The notes under the pieces are model-generated. The model worked only from the letters and a program-made list of their open reading frames with translations. It was not told the DNA's origin and ran no database searches. The translations under genes were made by a program, and so were the position numbers. A stretch of DNA of 64,000 nucleotides from Anaerolineaceae bacterium. GTDB taxonomy: Bacteria > Chloroflexota > Anaerolineae > Aggregatilineales > Phototrophicaceae. The stretch lies in the NCBI GenBank assembly GCA_020634165.1, contig JACKCF010000003.1, positions 310,001 through 374,000 on the forward strand, written 5' to 3'. Numbering within the stretch: the stretch's first letter is position 1; every line of letters starts with the position of its first letter. This document shows positions 25,284 through 33,327 of the stretch, piece after piece.

Positions 25284-26341
25284 AGATTGATTCCTAGAAG
25301 GGTGCTGGCGATTCGCTTGAGGGCGGGTTCACTCTGGCTGATGAAAACCCACATCCTGAAGCTGTCCGTCGCTGTTGTAGAACCGTCGTTGCCGCCGATG
25401 GTGTGCCCATTGGCTTCCATTTCCGCATTGGCCCCGAACTGCCCACCATCGTTATAGATATGGACGGAATGCCCACGTTCATTGGGCTTGTCAGGTGGTT
25501 CTTCAATATAAGGATTGCCGGGGTCATTGTCGAAATCGCGCACCAGCAGGTAGTGAGTATCATCTGCCAGCGCATTCAGATAAGCCATACGACCTGTCAG
25601 GTAGGTCGCTTTATAGCCCATCTTAAACTGCTGCTGGCCTGTCAGATGAATGCGATAAGCACCATCGGTCACTTCTAAAGCATCGTCAGTAGGTGTGCCA
25701 AAATAGGGCGTGGCCTGGGCTGGACCATGTGTTGGCAGATAGTACATGCCGCCAGCATTCATCTGGACCAGATTCCAGCACTCCGATGGCACGGTTTTCT
25801 CGCCCAACAGGCTGAGGCTGACGGTCTGCGTATATCCCGCAAACTGGACACCCGCCATCAATTCATCGAGATTCTTTGCATGGCGGAGTGGGTTCCCAGA
25901 CCGCATGATGGTTCGTTCAACATCAAGATGAGTAGTGCCGCTGGCTGTGTTGTAAGCCTGGAGTTCGATCTGCTGCCGCAAATAGACTGTTCCCTCATGG
26001 TTGATGAGGCTGTAGCGACCAGGGTCCATTGCCGCAGGAATGCTATGCGTTCCCCAAAAATCGGTACGATCTTTGATGTTGTACTGAATCTCCGGTGCAA
26101 TCCAGACGCGCTCACCGCCCATATTCCATTCGCCAGCATCCATAAACGTCTGAAAGCTCTCTGGATGGGCTAAAGCTGGATTCGTCCAGAAAACAGAGGG
26201 CGATTCATGACTAAGAAAGGGGCCCAGCAGACGCCCCCCACGCTGAGTTACGATGATCCGAATATCACTGTCGAGCGTCATAACGACAGTTGGCTCACCG
26301 ACAACGTCGAACGTCTGCTGGATTTGACTGAATGTCACCAT
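25280..26341 (-). CDS. Unassigned beta-rich protein in the apiose-type operon
   Basis: 353 residues, no signal peptide. Visible features are VTQRGGRLLGPFLS near the N-terminus, the conserved-looking GEWNMGGERVWIAPE, and a late HSVHIYNDGGQFGANAEMEANG. The pattern of long beta strands suggests a mutarotase/galactose-epimerase-like sandwich, but this is only an impression. It abuts the apnO-like gene exactly and overlaps the TIM-barrel gene by 4 bp, so it is certainly co-translated with the catabolic enzymes. A mutarotase or lactone-handling role is possible; I cannot name a function. Confidence 0.6.
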   Translation of the reverse strand: MVTFSQIQQTFDVVGEPTVVMTLDSDIRIIVTQRGGRLLGPFLSHESPSVFWTNPALAHPESFQTFMDAGEWNMGGERVWIAPEIQYNIKDRTDFWGTHSIPAAMDPGRYSLINHEGTVYLRQQIELQAYNTASGTTHLDVERTIMRSGNPLRHAKNLDELMAGVQFAGYTQTVSLSLLGEKTVPSECWNLVQMNAGGMYYLPTHGPAQATPYFGTPTDDALEVTDGAYRIHLTGQQQFKMGYKATYLTGRMAYLNALADDTHYLLVRDFDNDPGNPYIEEPPDKPNERGHSVHIYNDGGQFGANAEMEANGHTIGGNDGSTTATDSFRMWVFISQSEPALKRIASTLLGINL

Positions 26342-27187
26342 TTATAGGCTGTCCGTGATTTCTTTAACGCTGCGCTTCAGCGCATCCAGGTTCATGATGT
26401 TTTCTTTCCAGTCCGGCTTAAAGATCTTTTCATAAGCCTGCTTGATAGCCAGCTTGGCTCCATCGCTGAAGGGGAAGCCAGAGAAGCCAAAGATGATCGC
26501 AAACTCAATCCGAGCGTGGCCTGAAAGGAATTCCCAGGCAGCTTCTGCCGGAACGCCCATCTTGACCGCTTCGTCATAGGCTTCTTTGATGGCTGTGATG
26601 CACGTTGCCGCGAAAGTCTCCACCAGGGCGGGTTCAAGGATGGCCATTTGCTCGACGGTAATGCGGTAATTGTTGAGGACAGGCGCATACATATCTTTGG
26701 TAATCATATCGCCCTTGGACCAGTCCGCTTCCGGCCCATGATGCAGCGCCGACACCACATGATGCTTGGCCTTGACGCCGCCAAACCAGTCCGTGCGCGC
26801 TTCTTCAGTTACCTCATCATTGAACATCGGCGGGTGGCATGGATGCGACACATAGTAGGTCAGGTCTTCACGAATCGGCATGACTTCCGCATAGGCCGCC
26901 GCCGGGTCCAACCCGACGACCATCGCGCCTGGTTTGAGCATGGGGATAATCTCGTGGGTGATGTCACCAATCAGGCGGTCCGGCAGAGCCAGAATAACAG
27001 CATCGGCATCGACCAGCGCCTGATCCATCGGCGTCGGTTGCAGGCCGCGTTCAGCCAGATTTGCGATACCGGCTTCGCTGATTTCGACATAAGCCATATC
27101 ATATTTGTCTGGATGTTCTTTCAAATTGTCGGTCAGGCGGCAACCCATCTTGCCACCGGCCCCCATCAGAGCTACTTTCATCGTCAT
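26342..27187 (-). CDS. apnO: Probable D-apionate oxidoisomerase
   Basis: 281 residues. The N-terminal Rossmann motif is KVALMGAGGKMGCRL and the catalytic-side motif YYVSHPCHPPMFNDEV. The all-helical C-terminal domain (LEPALVETFAATCITAIKEAYDEAVKMGV) is of the phosphogluconate-dehydrogenase C-terminal type. These features fit ApnO, which oxidises D-apionate and migrates a hydroxymethyl group to form 3-oxo-isoapionate. Plain 6-phosphogluconate dehydrogenase is excluded by length and by the HPCHPP motif. It is encoded between the importer and the other catabolic genes. Confidence rests on the combination with apsD-, apnL-, RLP- and oiaK-like genes in the same locus. Confidence 0.75.
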   Translation of the reverse strand: MTMKVALMGAGGKMGCRLTDNLKEHPDKYDMAYVEISEAGIANLAERGLQPTPMDQALVDADAVILALPDRLIGDITHEIIPMLKPGAMVVGLDPAAAYAEVMPIREDLTYYVSHPCHPPMFNDEVTEEARTDWFGGVKAKHHVVSALHHGPEADWSKGDMITKDMYAPVLNNYRITVEQMAILEPALVETFAATCITAIKEAYDEAVKMGVPAEAAWEFLSGHARIEFAIIFGFSGFPFSDGAKLAIKQAYEKIFKPDWKENIMNLDALKRSVKEITDSL

Positions 27188-27225
27188 GATCGTTTTCCTT
27201 GTTGTTTGTTATGAATAAAGACGGA

Positions 27226-28275
27226 TCAAGATTCACTGACTGGTTTAGGTTCAGGCAATGAGGCGCTGGATACTGGAGCATCTGTATCGTCGAGATCATT
27301 GCGGATATACCGTCGCCGCTGCTGGGCGATATTGGCGGTACGGATACCATCGAAGAAGACCGCGATGAAGATCACCAGTGCTTTCACCATTGGTTGCAGG
27401 TAGAGGTTTACGCTGCGGAACACGAGGCCGGCTTCCACCATTTGCAGCAGGATGGCGCCAAAAACGGCACCCAATGCGCTGCCGACACCACCAAACAGGC
27501 TGGTCCCACCGATGACTGCGGCGGCAATCGCGTCCAGTTCATACGATTCGCCAAAGCTGCGGTCCACGCGCATCACCTGGGAGGCCAGCACAAAACCGAC
27601 CAGGCCAGCGGCGATACCACTAATCACATATACTGACCAGATCACGCGGTCGGTATTGACCCCTGCTTTTTTGGCAGCATCGGGATCATTGCCAACGGCA
27701 TACATCTGCCGCCCCAGTGGTGTATAACGCAGGATATAAATCGCGATCAGCAGCACAATCAGAAAGACAATCACCGGCATGGGGATGCCCAACAGGCGCA
27801 GTTGACCAAATTCATTGACTCTTTCCGGCAGATCAACCTGTTCCGACTGAGTCAGGAATGTGCCAATACCGCGCCCCATAACCAGCGTCGCCAACGTCAC
27901 CATAAAGGGCACAATACGCAGCACGACCACACAAAATCCATTGAACAGCCCGTACAGACCGCCAATGCTCAGTGCAGTCAGCAGGCCCATCCAGACGGGA
28001 ATATCAAACTGACGCATCAGCAAGCCTGCCACCACTGCCGACAGATACATGTTGGACCCAACCGAGAGATCAATACCCGCTGTGAGCAGCACGAAGGTCA
28101 TGCCAACGGCCAACACGCCAATGAACGACGCATTTTTGATGATTGACAGTGCGTTATCGAGTGAAAAGAAGTTTTGTGCTGTCAGAGCAAAGAACGCCAG
28201 AATGACAACAAACAGGATGCCTGTCGAATTATTGATGATGAAGTTGAATAACCGACTCTCACTTAACCGCCGCAT
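27226..28275 (-). CDS. Ribose-type sugar ABC transporter permease
   Basis: About 349 residues from ATG 28275 (MRRLSESRLFNF), chosen because a longer frame to 28350 runs far into the ATPase gene. It has eight to ten membrane helices and the RbsC/AraH motifs GIDLSVGSNMYLSAV and YDLDAIAAAVIGGTSLFGGVG in recognisable form. A short charged C-terminal tail follows. It pairs with the permease at 29791-30990 in a heterodimeric importer of the CUT2 class. Confidence 0.87.
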   Translation of the reverse strand: MRRLSESRLFNFIINNSTGILFVVILAFFALTAQNFFSLDNALSIIKNASFIGVLAVGMTFVLLTAGIDLSVGSNMYLSAVVAGLLMRQFDIPVWMGLLTALSIGGLYGLFNGFCVVVLRIVPFMVTLATLVMGRGIGTFLTQSEQVDLPERVNEFGQLRLLGIPMPVIVFLIVLLIAIYILRYTPLGRQMYAVGNDPDAAKKAGVNTDRVIWSVYVISGIAAGLVGFVLASQVMRVDRSFGESYELDAIAAAVIGGTSLFGGVGSALGAVFGAILLQMVEAGLVFRSVNLYLQPMVKALVIFIAVFFDGIRTANIAQQRRRYIRNDLDDTDAPVSSASLPEPKPVSES

Positions 28276-29794
28276 GCGGTTTCTCCTCTCCCTCGCGGAA
28301 GGCTGCCCGCAGGATGCGTTCTTCATCAAATTCGCTGCGTGTAAATTCACCTACGACTTCGCCCTGGCTCATCACCAGGATGCGGTCGCACATGCCGATA
28401 AGTTCTTCAATTTCCGACGAGATGAACAATACGCCGCTGCCAATCGCCGCCAACTGATCGATGATGGTATAAATTTCGTACTTGGCCCCCACATCAACGC
28501 CGCGTGTTGGCTCATCCATAATGAAGATCATCGGCTCATTCAGCAGCCACTTGGCGATGACGACTTTCTGCTGGTTGCCACCACTCAGGGCTTTGGCCGC
28601 CTGGGTCGTGATGTCGCCGCTCTTCAGTTGCAGAATCTGTGAGGCTTGCTGCGCCGCGTCACTCAACGCCTGTTGGTTGACGTAAAGCGTCAGATCATTG
28701 GCGAACTGCGGCAAGCTGACCAAGGTTGTGTTGTCCGCAATGCTGACATTCATCAGCAAGCCTTCTTCACGGCGATTTTCCGTAACGAAAGCAATGCGGT
28801 TCTTGATGCTGTTGCGGATTGAATTCGCTGTGCGGCGTTTGCCTTCGACGTAGATTTCTCCAGCATCGAACTGATCCAGCCCGAAGATAATCCGTGCCAG
28901 TTCGGTACGCCCCGACCCCATCAAACCAAATAGTCCCAGGATTTCCCCGCCACGCAGGGATAGGTCAATATCTTTGACCAGGCCCTTGGCCGAGACATTC
29001 TTAACCTGTAGCAGGGTATCCGGCTCCGACTGCGCCGTTTTGGGTGGATAAAGCTGTTCCAGCTTACGACCGACCATCAGGTTAATCATGCGATCAATCG
29101 TGAAGGATTCTGCCGATTCCTGGGCCATCAGCACCCCATCACGCATGACAGCAATGCTATCGGAGATTGCGGCGATGTCCTTGAGGATATGCGAAATGTA
29201 GATCACGGCTTTGCCAGTGTCGCGCAGTTGGCGCATGATCTCAAAAAGGCGTTCTGTTTCGCGCGCTGTGAGCGAAGTCGTCGGTTCATCAAAGATGATG
29301 ATGCGGGCATCGAAATATAATGCCTTGGCGATCTCCGCTAATTGGCGTTCGCCAGGGGACATGGTTTCTATGACGGTATCCGCAGGCACATCCAGCCCGA
29401 CCCATTCCAGAATGGACGCCGTTTCTCGCTTAAGCTGGCCGCGATCAATGAAGCGAATCGGGCCAATACGGCGCGTCGGGAAGCCATCAATGAAGATGTT
29501 CTCGGCAATTGTCAGGTTTGTAAACAGGTTAAGTTCCTGGTGGATGAAGGCGATACCAGCCTGTTTGGCATCTGCTGGATTGCGTGGAGTGTAGGCCTTG
29601 TCTGCCAGCAGCATCTGCCCGGAATCTGGCTGGTGAACGCCACCGATCAGGTTCATCAAAGTAGACTTGCCAGCCCCATTCTGGCCGATCAGCCCCAGGA
29701 TTTTACCTTCTTCAACTTCCAGGCTGATATTGTTTACGGCTGTGATGCCAAAGAAGGATTTGGTCAGGGATCGCGTTTCAAAGAGAATGGTCAT
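28259..29794 (-). CDS. Sugar ABC transporter ATPase (RbsA/MglA type)
   Basis: 511 residues, two fused ABC domains as usual for CUT2 importers. The first has GQNGAGKSTLMNLIGG, MSPGERQLAEIAKAL and IIFDEPTTSLT. The second has FGLMGSGRTELARIIFG, ALSGGNQQKVVIAKWL and FIMDEPTRGVDVGAK. It overlaps the upstream permease by 4 bp and the downstream permease start by 17 bp, so all three are translationally coupled. Confidence 0.92.
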   Translation of the reverse strand: MTILFETRSLTKSFFGITAVNNISLEVEEGKILGLIGQNGAGKSTLMNLIGGVHQPDSGQMLLADKAYTPRNPADAKQAGIAFIHQELNLFTNLTIAENIFIDGFPTRRIGPIRFIDRGQLKRETASILEWVGLDVPADTVIETMSPGERQLAEIAKALYFDARIIIFDEPTTSLTARETERLFEIMRQLRDTGKAVIYISHILKDIAAISDSIAVMRDGVLMAQESAESFTIDRMINLMVGRKLEQLYPPKTAQSEPDTLLQVKNVSAKGLVKDIDLSLRGGEILGLFGLMGSGRTELARIIFGLDQFDAGEIYVEGKRRTANSIRNSIKNRIAFVTENRREEGLLMNVSIADNTTLVSLPQFANDLTLYVNQQALSDAAQQASQILQLKSGDITTQAAKALSGGNQQKVVIAKWLLNEPMIFIMDEPTRGVDVGAKYEIYTIIDQLAAIGSGVLFISSEIEELIGMCDRILVMSQGEVVGEFTRSEFDEERILRAAFREGEEKPHAAVK

Positions 29795-30990
29795 GTGCTT
29801 TGCTCCACGCGGACGAGGCGAGTGCGGGTATAGTCCAGCAGCGCCGCAATTAAGATGAACAACCCTTTGACCGCATCAATCACGAATGGCGACATCTGGG
29901 CAGCATCCAGAATATTGCCTAGCAGTACGAAGAACACGACACCAAAGAATGTGCCTTTGATGCTCCCTTTGCCGCCAAACAAACTGCTGCCGCCGATCAC
30001 GCAGGAGCCGATAATATCGAGCAGCAGATTCAACCCGCCCAGCGTCGGTTGGCCGATTTCTAGTCGAGCGGTATATAGAATGGCGCCAACGGCTGCACAC
30101 AATCCACTGAACATGTAAACCAGCGTGATGACGCGCCGAGTCGGTACGCCGGAAATTTCAGCGGCGCGCGGATTGGTGCCGATGGCGATCATATGCTTGC
30201 CGAAAATCGTGCGATTGAGGAGATACCCCGCGAAGAAAGCCAACCCCAGCGTAATCACTGTCGATGCTGTTACGACAGCCAAAATATCCCGCCTTCGGAT
30301 TTCCGGGTCGAGCTTGGGACCGAAGTAGACTGAGATCAATTCGCCGGAGTCACCCAGGTTGACGAAACTCTCTGGCAGGCCGGAGATATTGCGCGATTGG
30401 GTCAGCCACAGCGCAAAGTAGCTGAAGAAGATGAAACCGACCAATGAAGCAATAAACGGCGTGATATTAAAGCGTGTGATGAGTGTTCCCACAATCAGGC
30501 CAACCAGCAGCCCGCTAACGAGCATACCGATGACAGCGACGGGTGTCGCAATTGGGCTGCCTGCTAACAGGCCGCCATTCTCCGTCAGGATGCTGCCCCA
30601 AAAAGGCAGCTTATCGAACATATCCGGGTTGAGATTTTCCGCCATAATCATGGCACCAACCACACTGGCCAGGGCAATCGTTGCCCCCTGTGCCAGGTCA
30701 ATTCCGGCGATAATCAGCACAAACGTCTGACCAATGGCGACGGCAAAAAGCGGCCACATATTCGATAGCTGATTGGTCATATTGAGGGGGCGCGCCAGTC
30801 GATCAAAAAACTGCGCCGCAATGACATAAGCGATAATTGAAACAATGAGAATAAAATAATCCGACAGCAGTAATTTTTTGCCCCAACGCACCAGACGATC
30901 AGAAAGACTGCCCGATGTCGCCAGATCGGTTGCTTTTATCCTCTTAAGATTGAGTGTCTGTGGCTCATGTTCTGTTTGAATTGCAGACAC
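29791..30990 (-). CDS. Ribose-type sugar ABC transporter permease
   Basis: 399 residues with a GTG start; AAGGA lies 8 bases upstream. The first 45 residues are hydrophilic, then eight to ten membrane helices follow, with IIAGIDLAQGATIALASV, EISGVPTRRVITLVYM and LLLDIIGSCVIGGSSLFGGKG, the typical RbsC motifs. It is encoded after the solute-binding protein gene across a 246 bp gap containing an inverted repeat. Confidence 0.9.
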   Translation of the reverse strand: MSAIQTEHEPQTLNLKRIKATDLATSGSLSDRLVRWGKKLLLSDYFILIVSIIAYVIAAQFFDRLARPLNMTNQLSNMWPLFAVAIGQTFVLIIAGIDLAQGATIALASVVGAMIMAENLNPDMFDKLPFWGSILTENGGLLAGSPIATPVAVIGMLVSGLLVGLIVGTLITRFNITPFIASLVGFIFFSYFALWLTQSRNISGLPESFVNLGDSGELISVYFGPKLDPEIRRRDILAVVTASTVITLGLAFFAGYLLNRTIFGKHMIAIGTNPRAAEISGVPTRRVITLVYMFSGLCAAVGAILYTARLEIGQPTLGGLNLLLDIIGSCVIGGSSLFGGKGSIKGTFFGVVFFVLLGNILDAAQMSPFVIDAVKGLFILIAALLDYTRTRLVRVEQST

Positions 30991-31128
30991 ATTACCATCC
31001 TTACCTGCTCGACATCATGCCGAAGAACCCTGTGAACAAAATAGCGCAACAACTTCAACGTAATGAATAGAACCCACTCTCAGAAATACCATACTTGTAT
31101 TGTCTGAAATCCCATGAAAAATGGTGAT

Positions 31129-31170
31129 GCCATCCTCTCCTCCTGTGGCTAGTGCTTTGAAGAGGATGGC
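31129..31170 (-). terminator. Inverted repeat between solute-binding protein and permease genes
   Basis: GCCATCCTCT (31129-31138) is mirrored exactly by AGAGGATGGC (31161-31170) with a 22-base loop, 67 bp beyond the solute-binding protein stop. Hairpins here commonly protect or attenuate transcripts so that the binding protein is made in excess. No T-run is present. Confidence 0.4.
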
Positions 31171-31236
31171 GAGTCAGTGACTGATGCCCTATCCGAGAGC
31201 GTCGAGATGGGGCACCAGTTACGTCTATATAGCGAC

Positions 31237-32259
31237 CTAGTTGTCGAGGAATCCCTCATCGTACAGTACGCAACCCCACATATCGCTGCGCTGATATTGG
31301 ATATTGGCAGCAGTCAGGGCAAAACCTGGATCGGGCAGAACCGCATTAGGCTGGTAATCGCCCGCTTCAATAGCATCCAAAATGCCGGATAGCGTGAGTT
31401 CTGCTTCCAAGAAGAGGTCTTGTACACCTGTTGCATCGACATAACCCTGGTCGATGAGCATACAGGCAGTCGCATCACCATCAAGGCCACCCATAATGAC
31501 GTGATTTGGATCGCCAGTCGGGGCCCACATACCACGTGGTTCCAGGACAGAGCGAATGGTCGGGAACAGGAAGTCCGATGATGTGAAGATGAAATCGACA
31601 TCCGGGTTCGCCGTAATAGCGGCTTCCAGGTTCGCCAGGGCAGTTGCGGCGTCCCACTCGGTAGCGACCTCAATCGGTTCCTTGAACATGCCAGGGTAGC
31701 GTTCGTTGTAACGGGCGATCACATTGAAGAATCCGTCACGACGGCCAATGGCGTTGGTGTCTTGCAGTGCGCCAACAAGGATCAGCGGGGTGATGGGTTC
31801 CTGCGTGATTTCGTACTGACGCAGGGCCTTCTGGGCCATGAACTCAACAGCTTGCTCGGTGATGATTTCGTTGTCAGCGACGACGATGATGCCGCGTTCG
31901 CGGTCATTGGGCGGGCGGTTGAACACTGCAATCGGGGTATCCGCATCCTGCGCCTCGTTGACGATGGTGACAGCGCTATCGCCATCCTGGGGGATGATGA
32001 TAATGCCATCGACGCCTTCAGCGATGCAGTCACGGACCTGTTCGAGCTGGCGATTGGGGTCTTCGTTCGCATTGAACTCAAGAACTTCTACACCCTGATC
32101 ACGCAGCGTTTGGGTAATAGCACGATGACCTGCGACCCAGAATTCGGTCTCCAAGTCCTGGAAGCCAAAGCAGATGGTAAGGCCTTCTTGGGCTGTGCTG
32201 ATGGCGACTGAAGTAAAAGCCAACGTCAGAGCCAGAACAATGCCGATTAACTTCCTCAT
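31237..32259 (-). CDS. Periplasmic-type sugar-binding protein of ABC importer
   Basis: 340 residues. A signal peptide (LIGIVLALTLAFTSVAISTAQ) without a lipobox cysteine is followed by a peripla_BP_4-type fold: TICFGFQDLETEFWVAGHRAI, GVDGIIIIPQDGDSAV, FNRPPNDRERGIIVVADN and MGGLDGDATACMLI. GAGGAG lies 9 bases upstream of the ATG. Family members bind pentoses and related sugars. Together with the enzymes of the locus, D-apiose, apionate or an apiose-bearing small molecule is the likely ligand. Its promoter region holds a GntR-type operator at 32405-32416. Confidence 0.87.
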   Translation of the reverse strand: MRKLIGIVLALTLAFTSVAISTAQEGLTICFGFQDLETEFWVAGHRAITQTLRDQGVEVLEFNANEDPNRQLEQVRDCIAEGVDGIIIIPQDGDSAVTIVNEAQDADTPIAVFNRPPNDRERGIIVVADNEIITEQAVEFMAQKALRQYEITQEPITPLILVGALQDTNAIGRRDGFFNVIARYNERYPGMFKEPIEVATEWDAATALANLEAAITANPDVDFIFTSSDFLFPTIRSVLEPRGMWAPTGDPNHVIMGGLDGDATACMLIDQGYVDATGVQDLFLEAELTLSGILDAIEAGDYQPNAVLPDPGFALTAANIQYQRSDMWGCVLYDEGFLDN

Positions 32260-32404
32260 CGTTTTACACTCCTCATTTAACCACTTATCAAAAAAGACTT
32301 AGTTCTACGTGCGATAGGTAAAAATCGATCCGTTATATGCTTCTCCCTCCTTGTGTGAGCCATACGAGTAACTGGGAAAATCCCAGGTAGCTCCAAAATT
32401 GGAT

Positions 32405-32416
32405 ATTGTATACAAT
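32405..32416. promoter_or_regulatory. GntR-type operator ATTGTATACAAT upstream of the importer operon
   Basis: A perfect 12-bp palindrome 146 bp upstream of the solute-binding protein start and just beyond the end of the GntR gene. The identical 12 bp occur at 33295-33306 before the apnL-like gene. FCD-type GntR regulators commonly bind TGTATACA-like sites. Confidence 0.75.
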
Positions 32417-32439
32417 CCATAGCACAATCAAAGCTCATT

Positions 32440-33114
32440 TTAGCCGCCTAGCATTTCGATAGCTAAACGGCACTCTGATGCGACACGATCATTAATGCGC
32501 TTGTTCGCTGCTTTCAGGGCTTCAAGATCGCGTTGGCGATAGGCCACCACAATGGATGTATGATCAGAAATTGCAAGATACTCGTTATAGTCAGGGATAG
32601 CCTCAGCCCGGATATTCAGCAAGGCCGCAATCTGGGCCACAATCTCCGACCAGAAGCGATTAATCAGCGGATTCTCGCTCTTTTCCACAAGGAAGCGATG
32701 GAACTTCACATCAATGGAACGGATTTCCTTGTGATTACCAGCCGTGATATGGACTTTTTGCCGCTCGATGAGGTTATCCAGATAGGCGTAGTCGTCATCT
32801 TCCAGTTTGTCGATGCAGGCTTCACCCGTCGCATTTTCCAGCGCGACACGCATAGAGAAGATATTGGAGACATCTTCCAGCGTGAATGCCCGCACAAAGC
32901 TGCCTCGATTAGCCTCTGATACGACCAATCCTTCACGCTCAAGCAGGATGAGCGCTTCACGAACAGGCGTCCGGCTCACCCCAAGCTGATCTGTCAACGA
33001 GGATTCGACAATATGATCGCCTGGTTTAAGCTGGCCCTCAATAATGGCTGTCCGAATTTGCTGGACGACCTGTTCTCTTAGGCTAATGGGCTGGATGCGA
33101 CTAAAGCTTTGCAT
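32440..33114 (-). CDS. GntR-family (FCD domain) transcriptional regulator
   Basis: 224 residues. The winged helix is at about 8-70 (SLREQVVQQIRTAIIEGQLKPGDHIVESSLTDQLGVSRTPVREAL). The FCD effector domain follows (FSMRVALENATGEACIDKL, HRFLVEKSENPLINRF, DHTSIVVAYRQRD with metal-binding Asp/His positions). The FCD subfamily typically senses sugar acids. It lies between the two divergent transcription units of the locus, with palindromic sites on both sides. No Shine-Dalgarno is visible before its ATG, and an operator-like TTGTTAACAA lies only 15 bp upstream, suggesting a very short leader and autoregulation. Confidence 0.88.
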   Translation of the reverse strand: MQSFSRIQPISLREQVVQQIRTAIIEGQLKPGDHIVESSLTDQLGVSRTPVREALILLEREGLVVSEANRGSFVRAFTLEDVSNIFSMRVALENATGEACIDKLEDDDYAYLDNLIERQKVHITAGNHKEIRSIDVKFHRFLVEKSENPLINRFWSEIVAQIAALLNIRAEAIPDYNEYLAISDHTSIVVAYRQRDLEALKAANKRINDRVASECRLAIEMLGG

Positions 33115-33129
33115 AAATAAATATGATTT

Positions 33130-33167
33130 TTGTTAACAATCAGTAACTGCCGCATACTGTATTCAAT
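33130..33167. promoter_or_regulatory. Two degenerate copies of the GntR operator before the regulator gene
   Basis: TTGTTAACAA (33130-33139) is a perfect palindrome that keeps the ATTGT/ACAAT outer pattern with TTAA at the centre. ACTGTATTCAAT (33156-33167) differs from ATTGTATACAAT at two positions. Both sit in the leader/promoter region of the GntR gene. Confidence 0.45.
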
Positions 33168-33294
33168 ATGCTGACAGATGTCAAGCAATTTGAGGATATT
33201 GGTATCAAAAATCCACAGAGATTCGTGCAAATTCCTCAAAGTTAGGCTACTATCTGCTTAATTAGCTGAGAAGCACTCAATATATATGAAACAG

Positions 33295-33306
33295 ATTGTA
33301 TACAAT
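33295..33306. promoter_or_regulatory. GntR-type operator ATTGTATACAAT upstream of the apnL-like gene
   Basis: A perfect copy of the site at 32405-32416, ending 21 bp before the preferred start of the apnL-like gene. Its presence here argues that an in-frame ATG at 33286, which would make the operator coding, is not the true start. Confidence 0.75.
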
Positions 33307-33327
33307 ATACATTTGCGAGATGAAATT

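Noticed and set aside
26342..27187. 6-phosphogluconate dehydrogenase
   Set aside because: It is too short, carries the HPCHPP motif and is embedded in an apiose-type operon; only the C-terminal domain type is shared.
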